Below are positions 1 to 8,290 of a DNA stretch of 64,000 bases, in pieces (position 1 is the stretch's first letter; every line of letters begins with the position of its first letter). Source of the stretch: Rhizobium lentis. GTDB lineage: Bacteria > Pseudomonadota > Alphaproteobacteria > Rhizobiales > Rhizobiaceae. The notes under the pieces are model-generated. The model saw only the letters and a program-made list of their open reading frames with translations, did no database searches and was not told where the DNA came from. The stretch covers positions 186,001 to 250,000 of the forward strand of contig NZ_CP071454.1 of assembly GCF_017352135.1 (NCBI RefSeq). The letters run 5' to 3'. A program made the translations under genes and the position numbers.

Positions 1-373
1 GGGCGCGGACGCGTGAGGCGACCTCTTCCGGCAGCATCTGCATTTCGCTGGCGAGCATCGCGCAGACGCAGAAGGGCTGCGAGGCGTCCCGAATGCAGGT
101 GTGCCAATAATTGACGTAGAATTGCAGCTGATCGGCAGGGTTTGCCGCCTGCTCGCGCAGAGACTGTAAACCCGCGTCCGCCTGCTTCCGGTAGCGATCC
201 ACAAGGACTGTGACCAGCTCGGCCTTTGTCGGAAAATGATGGTGGATGCTTGCCTTCCTGATACCGATCGCAGCCGAGATGTCGGCATAGCTGAAGCCGT
301 TATAGCCTCCCGCCACGATGAGCGACTGGGCGATGTCGAGGATTTTATCAGAAGTCGAAGCCGTTGATTTCAT
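1..373 (-). CDS. TetR-family transcriptional regulator (3' end outside window)
   Basis: The open frame starts at an ATG at 373 and runs off the left edge, giving about 124 residues. The N-terminus has the TetR-type helix-turn-helix, with FSYADISAAIGI followed by RKASIHHHFPTKAEL at about residues 27-53. This is the DNA-binding head of a repressor whose ligand domain is largely beyond the edge. It is divergent from the DUF308 membrane gene at 513. Two palindromes of the same half-site type lie in the shared gap and fit autoregulation plus control of that gene. The ligand is unknown. Confidence 0.9.
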   Translation of the reverse strand, partial: MKSTASTSDKILDIAQSLIVAGGYNGFSYADISAAIGIRKASIHHHFPTKAELVTVLVDRYRKQADAGLQSLREQAANPADQLQFYVNYWHTCIRDASQPFCVCAMLASEMQMLPEEVASRVRA

Positions 374-380
374 AGCGTCG

Positions 381-396
381 CCTACCTTCTGGTAGG
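381..396. promoter_or_regulatory. Palindromic operator candidate CCTACC-N4-GGTAGG
   Basis: A perfect inverted repeat, CCTACCTTCTGGTAGG, sits 8 bp upstream of the TetR start codon. A related palindrome lies at 475-486. TetR regulators commonly bind such sites to repress themselves and a divergent neighbour. Binding is inferred. Confidence 0.6.
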
Positions 397-474
397 CAGA
401 TTGTCAAGAGCTCTGCAGGTGCCGTCTTCACAAGAAGGTGTGCGGAGACGGCGTTGACTCGGGTTTTCAATCTA

Positions 475-486
475 CCTACTAGTAGG
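475..486. promoter_or_regulatory. Second palindromic operator candidate CCTACTAGTAGG
   Basis: This perfect 12-bp palindrome lies 26 bp upstream of the DUF308 gene. It shares the CCTAC/GTAGG half-sites with the site at 381-396, so one regulator could occupy both. Confidence 0.6.
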
Positions 487-512
487 ATGGCAAACATTGA
501 AGGAATTGTCCC

Positions 513-1070
513 ATGCAAACTCATTCATCCCCCCAATCCAACTGGCTGCGCTCCTATTATTTCACCCGCGCGGTCTTCTCGATCGTCTGGATTGCCGCGG
601 CCATTCTCCTTGCCGGGCAGCCACGCGCGGTAGCCTTTTTGCTGGTGGTCTATCCCCTGTGGGACGCGCTGGCCAATGTCATCGACGCCCGGGTCAATGG
701 CGGCCTGCAGGCCAATCCGTCTCAGACGTTGAATGTCGTCGTTAGCACGGTCACGGCGCTCGCCGTCGTCATCGCACTCAGCAATAGCACCTACGCCGTC
801 CTTGCCGTGTTCGGGGCCTGGGCGATCCTCGCGGGCCTGTTGCAGCTCTATACCGGCGTCAGGCGCTGGCGGGTCTACGGCGCCCAATGGGTCATGATCC
901 TGAGCGGCGCGCAATCGGCCCTCGCCGGCGGCTTCATGATCAGCCGGTCGTTTGGCGCCGACGCGCCGGCGATCCTGGATATCGTGCCCTATGCCGGGTT
1001 CGGCGCATTCTACTTCCTGCTGTCGTCGATCTGGCTTGTCGTCGCAGCCTATCGCAAGGCAAATGCATAG
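513..1070 (+). CDS. DUF308/HdeD-like integral membrane protein
   Basis: The product is 185 residues with about six hydrophobic segments, at roughly 15-35, 38-55, 72-92, 95-115, 123-145 and 155-180. The short loops and Gly/Ala-rich helices match DUF308 (HdeD-like) inner-membrane proteins. The biochemical role of this family is poorly defined, though E. coli HdeD is linked to acid stress. The ATG at 513 gives the membrane protein, and the overlapping frames look like shadows. Divergence from a TetR gene with shared operator-like palindromes suggests inducible expression. Confidence 0.75.
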   Translation: MQTHSSPQSNWLRSYYFTRAVFSIVWIAAAILLAGQPRAVAFLLVVYPLWDALANVIDARVNGGLQANPSQTLNVVVSTVTALAVVIALSNSTYAVLAVFGAWAILAGLLQLYTGVRRWRVYGAQWVMILSGAQSALAGGFMISRSFGADAPAILDIVPYAGFGAFYFLLSSIWLVVAAYRKANA

Positions 1071-1084
1071 GCGTGCCCGGTCGC

Positions 1085-1113
1085 GCGGCGGCAATCTGAA
1101 ATATTGCCGCCGC
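1085..1113 (+). terminator. Stem-loop after the DUF308 gene
   Basis: A perfect 11-bp stem (GCGGCGGCAAT / ATTGCCGCCGC) with a 7-nt loop lies 15 bp after the stop codon. There is no T run, so it may be a weak or Rho-assisted terminator or an mRNA-stabilising hairpin. Confidence 0.4.
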
Positions 1114-1227
1114 CGGGCAACGCTTCATTCCTGATCTCGGCGCACGAGATTTGCGGGAGACGACCACCTCCTTTCGCGCTATGAAGAGTGATCATAGCTC
1201 CCGCCCATCGCCCCCGAGGTCACTCCC

Positions 1228-2208
1228 ATGGCTTTGAAAGTTCTCTTCATTGGCGGCACCGGCCAGATCTCCCACCCCTGCGTCGAACGCGCCGTTGCCG
1301 AGGGCCATCATGTCAGCGTTTTCAATCGCGGTTTGCGACGTGCGGCCCTGCCCGCCGGGGTGACCTCGATCGCCGGGGAGCTCGGATCGCGCGCCTATGC
1401 CGATCTCGCCAGGGCCAATTATGATGTCGTCTGCCAGTTCATCGCCTTCACGCCGGATCAGGTGGCGCGCGACATCGAGGTGTTCTCGGGCAAGTGCGGC
1501 CAGTACATCTTCATCTCCTCGGCCTCGGTCTATGAAAAACCGCCGCGTCATTACGTGATCACCGAGGAGACGCCCGCGATCAATCCCTACTGGCCCTACA
1601 GCCAGGCCAAGATCGCCTGCGAGGAACTGCTGAAGAGATCCGATAATCTCGCCTGGACGATCATCCGCCCCAGCCACACCGTCCGCACCGGCCTGCCGAT
1701 CATGATGGGCGACAGCGACATCATGGCGAGACGCATGCTGGACGGCGACCCCATCATCGTGGCGGGCGACGGCCACACGCCCTGGACGCTCACCCGCTCG
1801 ATTGATCTCGCCGTGCCCTTCGTCGGCCTTTTCGGCAAGCAGGCGGCACTGAAAGAGATTTTCCACATCACCTCGGATCGCGCCCATATCTGGGATGATA
1901 TCCAGAAGACCATCGCGAGATTGCTGGGCGTCGAGGCAAAGATCGTCCACGTGCCGACGGACACGCTGATCAAATACAATCCCGAATGGATCGGCCCCCT
2001 CCTCGGAGACAAGGCCTGGACTGCCATTTTCGACAATTCGAAGGTCAAGCGCGTGGCCGGAGACTTCACGTGCGCCGAGAGGCTGGATGAAATCCTGGCC
2101 GACCCGATCATGCATCTCAAGCAGCGGCTTGTCAAAAACCCACCACCGAGGGGTGAACTCGATGCGCTGATCGACAGGATCTGTGCTGAGCAAGGTGCTC
2201 TTGGTTAG
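1228..2208 (+). CDS. NAD-dependent epimerase/dehydratase-type reductase (extended SDR)
   Basis: The product is 326 residues. An N-terminal Rossmann fingerprint, GGTGQIS (about residues 9-15), binds NAD(P). A catalytic Y-x3-K is visible as YSQAK near residue 130, after the FISSAS strand that supplies the serine. This is the plan of sugar-nucleotide epimerases/dehydratases and related reductases. The substrate cannot be read from sequence. The ATG at 1228 places the glycine-rich loop at its usual distance from the N-terminus. It stands alone, with no operon partner. Confidence 0.8.
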   Translation: MALKVLFIGGTGQISHPCVERAVAEGHHVSVFNRGLRRAALPAGVTSIAGELGSRAYADLARANYDVVCQFIAFTPDQVARDIEVFSGKCGQYIFISSASVYEKPPRHYVITEETPAINPYWPYSQAKIACEELLKRSDNLAWTIIRPSHTVRTGLPIMMGDSDIMARRMLDGDPIIVAGDGHTPWTLTRSIDLAVPFVGLFGKQAALKEIFHITSDRAHIWDDIQKTIARLLGVEAKIVHVPTDTLIKYNPEWIGPLLGDKAWTAIFDNSKVKRVAGDFTCAERLDEILADPIMHLKQRLVKNPPPRGELDALIDRICAEQGALG

Positions 2209-2407
2209 GTTGCTCCGTTGGCGACTGGGCGTCCGCGATTGGTACAAAATTGCCGTGACGCTCCGACCGCTCGCAGCCCTTTGCTGCCGTTCGAGGTCGA
2301 TCCGAGGAACGTGCGGTATGTGCTAGAATGCGGGTCGCGGTGTGATCGAACCAGAATTCGCGCGACCGAGAGCCGACATTGTGCTCTTCGAAGGGGAGAC
2401 GAGAACG

Positions 2408-3517
2408 ATGCCGACACCACAGCAACCCAGTCTAATAGTTCGACAGAAGTCCCCACCGAACATCGAGTTTCCGTTTGCGTCGCTCTCCGATTGGCTGATC
2501 CCAACCGAGCAGTTCTTCGTGCGAAATCATTTCCCCTCACCTGACCTCGATGGGCGAGACTGGAGATTGCGCGTTGGCGGGGCGGTGGAGCGGCCGATCG
2601 AACTTGACCTCGAAAGCATCAAGGCGATGCGGAGCACGACTTTAACAGCCGTCGTCGAGTGCGCAGGGAACGGGCGCGTCTACTATGTGCCGCCGAGGGA
2701 GGGGTTGCAGTGGCAGAACGGAGCCGTCGGCAATGCCGCCTGGACAGGTGTTCTTCTGCGCGAGATCTTGGAAATGGCGGGCGTCAAGCGGACCGCATGT
2801 GAGGTTCTGCTCGCAGGCGCCGACAGCGGCGTCGTCGACACGAACAAGAAAACGGCTTCTCCCGGCCCCATCGCTTTTGCGCGCAGTTTACCGCTTGAGA
2901 AGGCCATCGCTGACAGCACGATCCTTGCCTATTCGATGAACGAGGAACCGTTGACGCGCGATCACGGCTACCCGCTACGCGCGGTCGTGGGTGGCTGGTT
3001 CGGCATGGCTTGGGTCAAGTGGATCACTGATATCACGGTTGTGGAGCAACCGTTCCTCGGCTACTGGCAGGCGCGCGACTATTTCCGTTGGGAGCGCAAC
3101 CTCGGGGAACCCAGACTGGTCCCCCTTGCGGAGATGGAGGTCAAAGCGCAGATCGCGCGTCCCGTGCAGGGAGCACATCTCATCGAAGGCCAGCCGTACC
3201 GGATTTTCGGAGCCGCCTGGAGCGGAGAGGCTGCTATCCGGCAGGTGCAGGTCTGCACTGGAGATGGCAGGGGTTGGCGCGAGGCAAGGCTCCTCGAAGC
3301 AGAACGTCCCTTTGCATGGCGCTTGTGGGAGTACATGTGGACCCCTGAAGAAGTGGGGCGATATGTACTGCAATGTCGCGCGACCGATGGAGCGGGGCGC
3401 GTGCAGCCCGACCTCCAGCGTTCCGACTGCGAGAGCTACGCGGCCAATTGGATCATTCCGGTGGAGGTTACGGTCGTTCCCGAGCCAAAGACGTACGAGG
3501 AGGAATTCGTGATCTGA
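2408..3517 (+). CDS. Sulfite oxidase-type molybdopterin oxidoreductase
   Basis: The product is about 369 residues. The central region has the molybdopterin-binding domain with VVECAGNGR near residues 83-91. Its cysteine matches the conserved Mo-ligating Cys of the sulfite oxidase family. The C-terminal part resembles the Mo-co dimerisation domain. No signal peptide or haem domain is visible, so the redox partner would be separate. I prefer ATG 2408, preceded by GGGGAGA; GTG at 2342 would add 22 residues. Codon choice looks a little less GC-skewed than in the neighbours, which may hint at separate acquisition. Sulfite as substrate is inferred. Confidence 0.8.
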   Translation: MPTPQQPSLIVRQKSPPNIEFPFASLSDWLIPTEQFFVRNHFPSPDLDGRDWRLRVGGAVERPIELDLESIKAMRSTTLTAVVECAGNGRVYYVPPREGLQWQNGAVGNAAWTGVLLREILEMAGVKRTACEVLLAGADSGVVDTNKKTASPGPIAFARSLPLEKAIADSTILAYSMNEEPLTRDHGYPLRAVVGGWFGMAWVKWITDITVVEQPFLGYWQARDYFRWERNLGEPRLVPLAEMEVKAQIARPVQGAHLIEGQPYRIFGAAWSGEAAIRQVQVCTGDGRGWREARLLEAERPFAWRLWEYMWTPEEVGRYVLQCRATDGAGRVQPDLQRSDCESYAANWIIPVEVTVVPEPKTYEEEFVI

Positions 3518-3725
3518 TCACCCGCATGGGGCGGATTGGCGGCTTTTGGCGCTAAGCGGCCGAGGCTCGTCGTCGATCGATCCCAAGCAGCCAGCGCTCA
3601 GTTCTTGAGAAATGCTGCGTTTTAATCCTCGCTGGCCGGCCGACGCTGAACGTCGTCTTGCGCATGAGGCGAAGTGCAGCCGCGTTCATCTGTCCACCCC
3701 TCGGGAATTGTGGCATAACGGGGCC

Positions 3726-4697
3726 ATGGCGATACATGTCTTGGCGGTCCATCGCGACACGGTCGGGACGGAACAGGCGGCGGGCGGTTCGCTTGCAGGC
3801 GCCTATTCCGTTGGGGGTTTCTGCTGGCTGCTGTCGGCCGGTGTCTATATCGCCGCGAAATGGGTTTCTTCGGAGATGCCGCCCTGGGCGCTTTGCTTCT
3901 GGCGCGTTCTGATCGCCTGGGCGATCCTGATGCCGATCGTGCACCGGCATTTCGGCGCCATGGTGACACTCGTGCGGGATCGCGGCCTCGAGCTGCTCGC
4001 CATCGGCGGCATGGGGCTTGCGATCTGCCAGGGGCTGATTTTTGTCGGCCTCGAACATGCCGATGCCACGACCGCCGGCATCATCATCGCCCTGATCCCG
4101 ATCATCACCATGGTTCTTGCCCGTTTCATTCTGGCTGAGCCGATGGGACGCTGGCAGGTGATCGGCTCGATCGTCGCCTTTCTCGGGATCGTGGTCATCA
4201 TCGTCAAGGGCAGCCCGGCGGCGCTTCTGCGTCTCGACCTTGATCCGGGAGAGCTGTGGATCGTAGCTGGCGCGTTCTGTTTCAGCCTCTATACCGTCCT
4301 GCTCCGCCGGGCGAAATTCGATCTGAACCGCCTTGCGCTCCTGGTTCTCCTCCTCGGGGCGGCGGTGCTGACGGCGCTGCCTTTCTACCTGTTTGAGCTT
4401 GTCTCCGACGAGCGCTCGACACTGAATGCCAGCGGCCTTATCGCGCTCGGCTATGTCGCGATACCGGGCGGCGCGGTGATGTATTATCTCTTCAATCGCA
4501 GCATCGAGGCCCTGGGTGCGGCGCGCGCGGGCGTGCTGCTTTACATCCAGACGGTCTTTATCGCCGTGCTCGCCTACCTGTTCCTCGGCGAACAGCTGCA
4601 ACGCTATCATCTCGAAGGCGCGGTACTCATCGTCGCCGGCCTGCTTCTCATCATCTTGCTGAGGCCCGCGACCAGCGCGGAGACGACCAAAGCCTGA
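3726..4697 (+). CDS. EamA/DMT-superfamily transporter
   Basis: The product is 323 residues with about ten predicted membrane helices arranged as two EamA halves, typical of drug/metabolite exporters. The first half includes PPWALCFWRVLIAWAIL and GLEHADATTAGIIIALIP. The second ends in GAVLIVAGLLLIILLRP. An upstream frame from 3612 adds a hydrophilic, unconserved-looking stretch, so ATG 3726 is preferred. The substrate is unknown. Confidence 0.8.
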   Translation: MAIHVLAVHRDTVGTEQAAGGSLAGAYSVGGFCWLLSAGVYIAAKWVSSEMPPWALCFWRVLIAWAILMPIVHRHFGAMVTLVRDRGLELLAIGGMGLAICQGLIFVGLEHADATTAGIIIALIPIITMVLARFILAEPMGRWQVIGSIVAFLGIVVIIVKGSPAALLRLDLDPGELWIVAGAFCFSLYTVLLRRAKFDLNRLALLVLLLGAAVLTALPFYLFELVSDERSTLNASGLIALGYVAIPGGAVMYYLFNRSIEALGAARAGVLLYIQTVFIAVLAYLFLGEQLQRYHLEGAVLIVAGLLLIILLRPATSAETTKA

Positions 4698-4744
4698 GGA
4701 CGAGCGGAATGGCATCCCAGTGACCGCTTCTGGCGCTGCAGCCT

Positions 4745-4916
4745 CCCGGCCTCTCGCGAGGCACGTCACCTCCCCCGCAAGCGGGGAGAGGGTCACGGTG
4801 AGGGGCAATCACGGCGTTCTCCAAGGCTCCTCATGCTGAGACGCGCTGCCCGAGAGCGCGGAGCCTCGAAGCATCGCTCAAACGTCCTTCGGGGCAACTC
4901 AGGATGAAGCTTTCTA
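4745..4916. repeat. Interspersed intergenic repeat block
   Basis: This gap holds two palindromic pieces found elsewhere in the window. One is of the type CCTCCCCCGCAAGCGGGGAGAGG followed by GGTGAGGGGC, close to 35211-35322. The other runs from CTCCTCATGCTGAG to AACTCAGGATGAAG and resembles 7426-7485. No coding potential was seen. Confidence 0.6.
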
Positions 4917-4928
4917 GAGCACTCGCAC

Positions 4929-5684
4929 CTATTCCGACCGCCGCGCCGCCACCGGAGCCTCCTGCCTGAAGCCATCGAAACAGCGCCCGCCGTGCAAGTC
5001 GAGCTCCCGGTCGGCCAAGGCAAGGAATCGGGCGCAGTTACCCTGTACCGCCAACCTGAACGCAGCGTCGAATTCCGCAGCTAGTTGCGCATCGAGTTTC
5101 GTGATGAGGCGCGGCGCCCATTTGCCGCGGCCGGTCCATGCGCCGCGCCCGAGCAGGATCAGGTCTGCCAGCTTCTGGTAGAGAAGAGCTGAAATAGCGC
5201 CGATCTCTTCGGGCGGGCGGGCGCCGCGCAGATCGTCGGCGAGATCCGTGACCTGATAGCGCAGCATATCGTAGCTTGGGCCGTCGAGAGGTTTCGGCCC
5301 TGCCGCCAGCACTTTCGCTGCCTTTGCCTGGATGGCGCGGGCGTGCTCGATATTAGGCCCCACGATGCTTCCCGTCGCAACCATATTGACCGTGATCGGA
5401 TAGCCGCTCTCTGCGTCTGCATGGAGATAACGCGCCAGCGTTTGGGGATCGTGGACAAAGGCCTCGACCGGAAAACGGTCTTCAGTGAAGGACTCCCGCC
5501 AGGCTCTTTCGAGTGACGGGAAGACGACGACCAGATCGATATCCGAAAACGCGGTCCCCTCGCCGCGCATGACGGAGCCGGTGACATAGGCGAAGGCTGC
5601 CCCGGCATAGCGGCTGGCGAGACAAAGGCGGGCGGCGGCGAGCGCCCGCTCGGCAAGAATCTGCTTCTGTATATCGTCCACCAT
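4929..5684 (-). CDS. Nucleotidyltransferase-fold protein
   Basis: The product is 251 residues. The motif GSVMRGEGTAFSDIDLVV (about residues 36-53) is the GSxxxG...SDxD signature of polymerase-beta-type nucleotidyltransferases, with two of the metal-binding aspartates in SDIDL. The helical C-terminal half resembles the extra domain of aminoglycoside-nucleotidyltransferase-like proteins. The acceptor is unknown and resistance should not be assumed. Upstream on this strand is a leader-peptide frame (5773-5841) followed by a terminator-like hairpin (5714-5743), so expression is probably attenuated. The gene stands alone. Confidence 0.75.
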   Translation of the reverse strand: MVDDIQKQILAERALAAARLCLASRYAGAAFAYVTGSVMRGEGTAFSDIDLVVVFPSLERAWRESFTEDRFPVEAFVHDPQTLARYLHADAESGYPITVNMVATGSIVGPNIEHARAIQAKAAKVLAAGPKPLDGPSYDMLRYQVTDLADDLRGARPPEEIGAISALLYQKLADLILLGRGAWTGRGKWAPRLITKLDAQLAAEFDAAFRLAVQGNCARFLALADRELDLHGGRCFDGFRQEAPVAARRSE

Positions 5685-5713
5685 CTCGTCCTCGAATGCG
5701 GGAGACGAGCGGC

Positions 5714-5745
5714 AACAAAAAACCCGCTCGTTTCCGGCGGGTTGG
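5714..5745 (-). terminator. Intrinsic terminator in the leader of the nucleotidyltransferase gene
   Basis: On the minus strand AACCCGC pairs with GCGGGTT across a 9-nt loop and is followed by TTTTG. It sits 30 bp before the gene it precedes and 28 bp after a short leader ORF. The 5' arm (CCAACCCGCC) is complementary to part of the leader ORF, which gives a possible antiterminator. Confidence 0.7.
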
Positions 5746-5772
5746 TATCTTCTGCAATGAACGGAATTCAGT

Positions 5773-5841
5773 TCACGCGTCTGCCACCCACCGCCAAATG
5801 GTGGTCGTAGACGTCGTGGATGCTGCGAAAATCCTGTCCAT
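5773..5841 (-). CDS. Putative attenuator leader peptide (22 aa, Ser/Thr run then WRW)
   Basis: A 22-codon frame on the minus strand contains STTSTTTIWRW at residues 8-18 and stops at 5773. Clusters of one residue class followed by Trp codons are typical of ribosome-sensed leader peptides. A promoter-like pair, TTGACG-N17-TAACCT, ends 7 bp before the ATG, so the mRNA could be leaderless. The Trp-Arg-Trp codons (TGGCGGTGGGTGG, 5796 to 5784) can pair with the 5' arm of the downstream terminator. Which amino acid is sensed is unclear. Confidence 0.55.
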   Translation of the reverse strand: MDRIFAASTTSTTTIWRWVADA

Positions 5842-5848
5842 GGACACG

Positions 5849-5877
5849 AGGTTATCGTCCGCCGGCGACAGCGTCAA
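5849..5877 (-). promoter_or_regulatory. Promoter candidate for the leader transcript
   Basis: TTGACG (5877-5872) and TAACCT (5854-5849) are separated by 17 bp. Transcription would begin at or next to the leader ATG at 5841. Confidence 0.5.
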
Positions 5878-5953
5878 TCTGTCAAGCACGCTTCCCCGCC
5901 GCGCTGTTTTCCGGCTAAGATGCGCGCAAAGACTCGTTTCACAGGAAGCCCCC

Positions 5954-6649
5954 ATGCCCAATCCCGCCACCGTCGTTCCTCGTCCCGCACCGGTTTTGCT
6001 GCCGGTCGAAGGCAGCGACGAGCGCTTTCCGGTGCGCCGCGTCTATTGCGTCGGGCGCAATTATGCCGATCACGCGATCGAGATGGGGCACGATCCCTCT
6101 CGCGAACCGCCCTTCTTCTTCCAGAAGAACCCCGACAATCTGCTGCCGGCTGGCAACCCTTTCCCTTACCCGCCGCTGTCGATCGACGTGCATTACGAAG
6201 TGGAATGCGTGTTGGCCCTGAAATCGGGCGGCGCGAACATTGAGGCCGCGGATGCGCTCGACTGCATATACGGCTATGCCGTCGGAATCGATTTTACCCG
6301 GCGCGACCTGCAGGCTGAGGCCAAGAAGCTCGGCCGTCCCTGGGAGCTCGCCAAGGCATTCGAACACTCCGCGCCCGTCTCCGCCATCGTGCCGGCAAGC
6401 CGCGTCGGCCATCCCGCAAACGGCCGGATATGGCTGGAGCAGAACGGCAGGCGCGCCCAGGACGGCGACCTCAACCAAATGATCTGGAAGGTGCCGGAAA
6501 TCATCGCCGAACTGTCGAAGCTCTTCATACTGGCGCCCGGCGACGTGATCATGACCGGCACGCCGGCCGGCGTCGGCGCGGTTGCGAGGGGCGACCGCAT
6601 CACCTGCGGCATCGAGGGTGTCGCGACGCTGTCGGTCGAGGTCATCTGA
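5954..6649 (+). CDS. Fumarylacetoacetate hydrolase-family protein
   Basis: The product is 231 residues, the usual size of single-domain FAH enzymes such as fumarylpyruvate hydrolase. CVGRNYADHAIEMG opens the domain near residue 32. Acidic metal ligands fit E82, E84 and D113 (YEVECVLAL, GIDFTRRD). The catalytic turn MTGTPAGVG is near residues 208-216. Such enzymes cleave C-C bonds of acylpyruvates from aromatic breakdown or act on oxaloacetate. ATG 5954 gives the standard N-terminus. The gamma carbonic anhydrase gene follows after 12 bp, so the two are probably co-transcribed. Confidence 0.87.
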   Translation: MPNPATVVPRPAPVLLPVEGSDERFPVRRVYCVGRNYADHAIEMGHDPSREPPFFFQKNPDNLLPAGNPFPYPPLSIDVHYEVECVLALKSGGANIEAADALDCIYGYAVGIDFTRRDLQAEAKKLGRPWELAKAFEHSAPVSAIVPASRVGHPANGRIWLEQNGRRAQDGDLNQMIWKVPEIIAELSKLFILAPGDVIMTGTPAGVGAVARGDRITCGIEGVATLSVEVI

Positions 6650-6661
6650 GCGGAGGATATC

Positions 6662-7192
6662 ATGCCGATCTATGCCCTTGGCGGACTGACCCCGAAACTG
6701 CCGCCCGCCGGCCTCCATTGGATCGCGCCGGATGCGCATGTGATCGGAGATGTCGAGCTCGGCGAGAATGTCGGCATCTGGTTCGGATCGGTGCTGCGCG
6801 GCGATAATGAGAGGATCACCATCGGCGCCGGCACCAACATCCAGGAAGGCGTTATGGCCCATACCGACATGGGCTTCCCGCTGACGACGGGCAAAGGCTG
6901 CACCATCGGCCACCACGCCATCCTCCACGGCTGCACGCTCGGCGACAACGTGTTGATCGGCATGGGCGCCACCATCCTGAACGGCGCCAAGATCGGCAAC
7001 AACTGCCTCGTCGGCGCCAATGCGCTGGTGACGGAGGGCAAGGAATTCCCCGACAATTCCCTGATCGTCGGAGCGCCCGCCCGTGTGGTGCGGGTGCTGG
7101 ATGAGAAGGCTGTCGAAGGCATCCGCCGCTCGGCGGGAAATTATGTGGCGAATTGGCAGCGGTTTGCCCGGGATCTCAGGGTGATTGGGTGA
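6662..7192 (+). CDS. Gamma carbonic anhydrase-family hexapeptide-repeat protein
   Basis: The product is 176 residues, mostly left-handed beta-helix repeats (for example IGDVELGENVGIWFGSVLRGD and IGMGATILNGAKIGNNCLVGA in part). Histidines in MAHTDMG and GHHAILHGC sit where gamma-CA/YrdA/PaaY proteins bind zinc at subunit interfaces. The protein is expected to be a cytoplasmic trimer; carbonic anhydrase activity is not certain in this subgroup. An RBS-like GGAGG precedes the ATG. It is coupled with the FAH-family gene upstream. Confidence 0.87.
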   Translation: MPIYALGGLTPKLPPAGLHWIAPDAHVIGDVELGENVGIWFGSVLRGDNERITIGAGTNIQEGVMAHTDMGFPLTTGKGCTIGHHAILHGCTLGDNVLIGMGATILNGAKIGNNCLVGANALVTEGKEFPDNSLIVGAPARVVRVLDEKAVEGIRRSAGNYVANWQRFARDLRVIG

Positions 7193-7208
7193 TTGAGTGG
7201 AATCTTGG

Positions 7209-7490
7209 GCCGTGGGACACTCCCATCTGCCCTGCCGAGCATCTCCCCCACAAGGGTGGAGATCGGATGTGGCTTGACCTTCCTGTTCATCTACCGTTTC
7301 GGCGTAATGTAGGCTGATTGTTTGCCGAAGCCATTACACCTAGCCAATCTCCCCACCTGTGGGGGAGATGCCCGGCAGGGCAGAACAAGCCACGCCAGTA
7401 AAAGAACGAAGAAAGTATCTGGCTCAAGAGAGCCTCATCCTGGGGTGCGCAGGCCACAGGCCGGAACCTCGAAGGACGAAGGCGGGTGAT
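7209..7490. repeat. MITE-like element with inverted ends plus a second intergenic repeat
   Basis: CTGCCCTGCCGAGCATCTCC begins the left end near 7227. The inverted counterpart GGAGATGCCCGGCAGGGCAG ends near 7383. They enclose about 80 bp of unrelated spacer, and the same arrangement recurs at 55756-55970. A second palindromic unit (CCTCATCCTGGGGTGCGCAG...CGAAGGACGAAGG) follows at about 7432-7482 and resembles 4829-4915. No gene is seen in this 314-bp gap. Confidence 0.6.
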
Positions 7491-7506
7491 AGGCGCTTCC
7501 ACGCCT

Positions 7507-8208
7507 TCACCAAATCCCCGGAATCCAACGCCAGCGCACCCGCTCCATATATTCCTTGTATCCCGCGAGCCCCTTGCGCAGCTCCGCCTCCTCCCCCAGC
7601 GTCCGGCCGAAAAGCACCCCGACCAGCAGCCCCGCCGGGATTAGCGCGTAGAGCGAACCGAGCGACAGCGCTATGCCGGCAGCGAGCAGAATGGCAGTCG
7701 CATATCCGGGATGGCGGATGACGGCGTAAGGGCCGGTGTCGATTACCTTGTGGTCGCGGTCGGTCTGGATGCGCACCGTCGGCTCGAAATGGCGGTTGAC
7801 CGCTTGCGCCCAGGTGAGACCAAGATAGCCCGCGATCATCAGGAGATAGCCTGTGAAGACGATCCAATCGGGCTGCGGCGCCCAATGAAAGCGCCCGTCA
7901 TCGAAGGCCCCGACCGGAAGAATGGCGGCGAAGAGAATGATCGTCAGCGTCGCGACCACGGCATCCCAGGCCTTCGTGCCTTTCTGATAGCGGCTGCGCG
8001 CCGCAAACAGCTCCGGATTGGTCCGCCAGATCCAGATGATCGCTATCGCCGTCAGCACGAGGAAGAGGCCGAGGAACATCCAGCCGCGCGGCCAGTCGAG
8101 CGTTCCCGCCGGCCAGAACAACGCCGCGAACATGACGATGATGGTGATGGCGAGCGAGCCGAGCGACGGCACCAAGGCGCGGGAGGGTTCGATTTTCCGC
8201 TGTGTCAT
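7507..8208 (-). CDS. Isoprenylcysteine carboxyl methyltransferase-like membrane protein
   Basis: The product is 233 residues with about five to six membrane segments. The C-terminal cofactor motif GPYAVIRHPGY (about residues 156-166), followed by a conserved E and GYKEYMERVRWRW near the end, is the hallmark of the ICMT/phospholipid-methyltransferase family, which uses S-adenosylmethionine at the membrane. Bacterial members have varied or unknown substrates. It stands alone, oriented opposite to the preceding pair. Confidence 0.8.
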   Translation of the reverse strand: MTQRKIEPSRALVPSLGSLAITIIVMFAALFWPAGTLDWPRGWMFLGLFLVLTAIAIIWIWRTNPELFAARSRYQKGTKAWDAVVATLTIILFAAILPVGAFDDGRFHWAPQPDWIVFTGYLLMIAGYLGLTWAQAVNRHFEPTVRIQTDRDHKVIDTGPYAVIRHPGYATAILLAAGIALSLGSLYALIPAGLLVGVLFGRTLGEEAELRKGLAGYKEYMERVRWRWIPGIW

Positions 8209-8290
8209 GACCGTTCTCTGTTCTCGGGGACGCGCCTGCTCTATCGATTGCTACCCCAAGCCTGGATTGCCTTGTGTCCTTACGAACGGG

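Noticed and set aside
2342..2407. GTG start adding 22 residues to the sulfite oxidase-type protein
   Set aside because: The extension shows no signal peptide or conserved sequence, and ATG 2408 has a better RBS. It was kept only as an alternative.
3552..4808. Long minus-strand open frame of 418 codons
   Set aside because: It lies fully opposite the DMT transporter gene and reads as Arg/Asp/His-rich low-quality sequence, which is the normal antisense shadow in GC-rich DNA.
5482..5757. Minus-strand frame starting TTG 5757 through the terminator hairpin
   Set aside because: It starts at a weak TTG, runs through the hairpin and then overlaps the nucleotidyltransferase gene out of frame. The ORF at 5773-5841 is a better leader.
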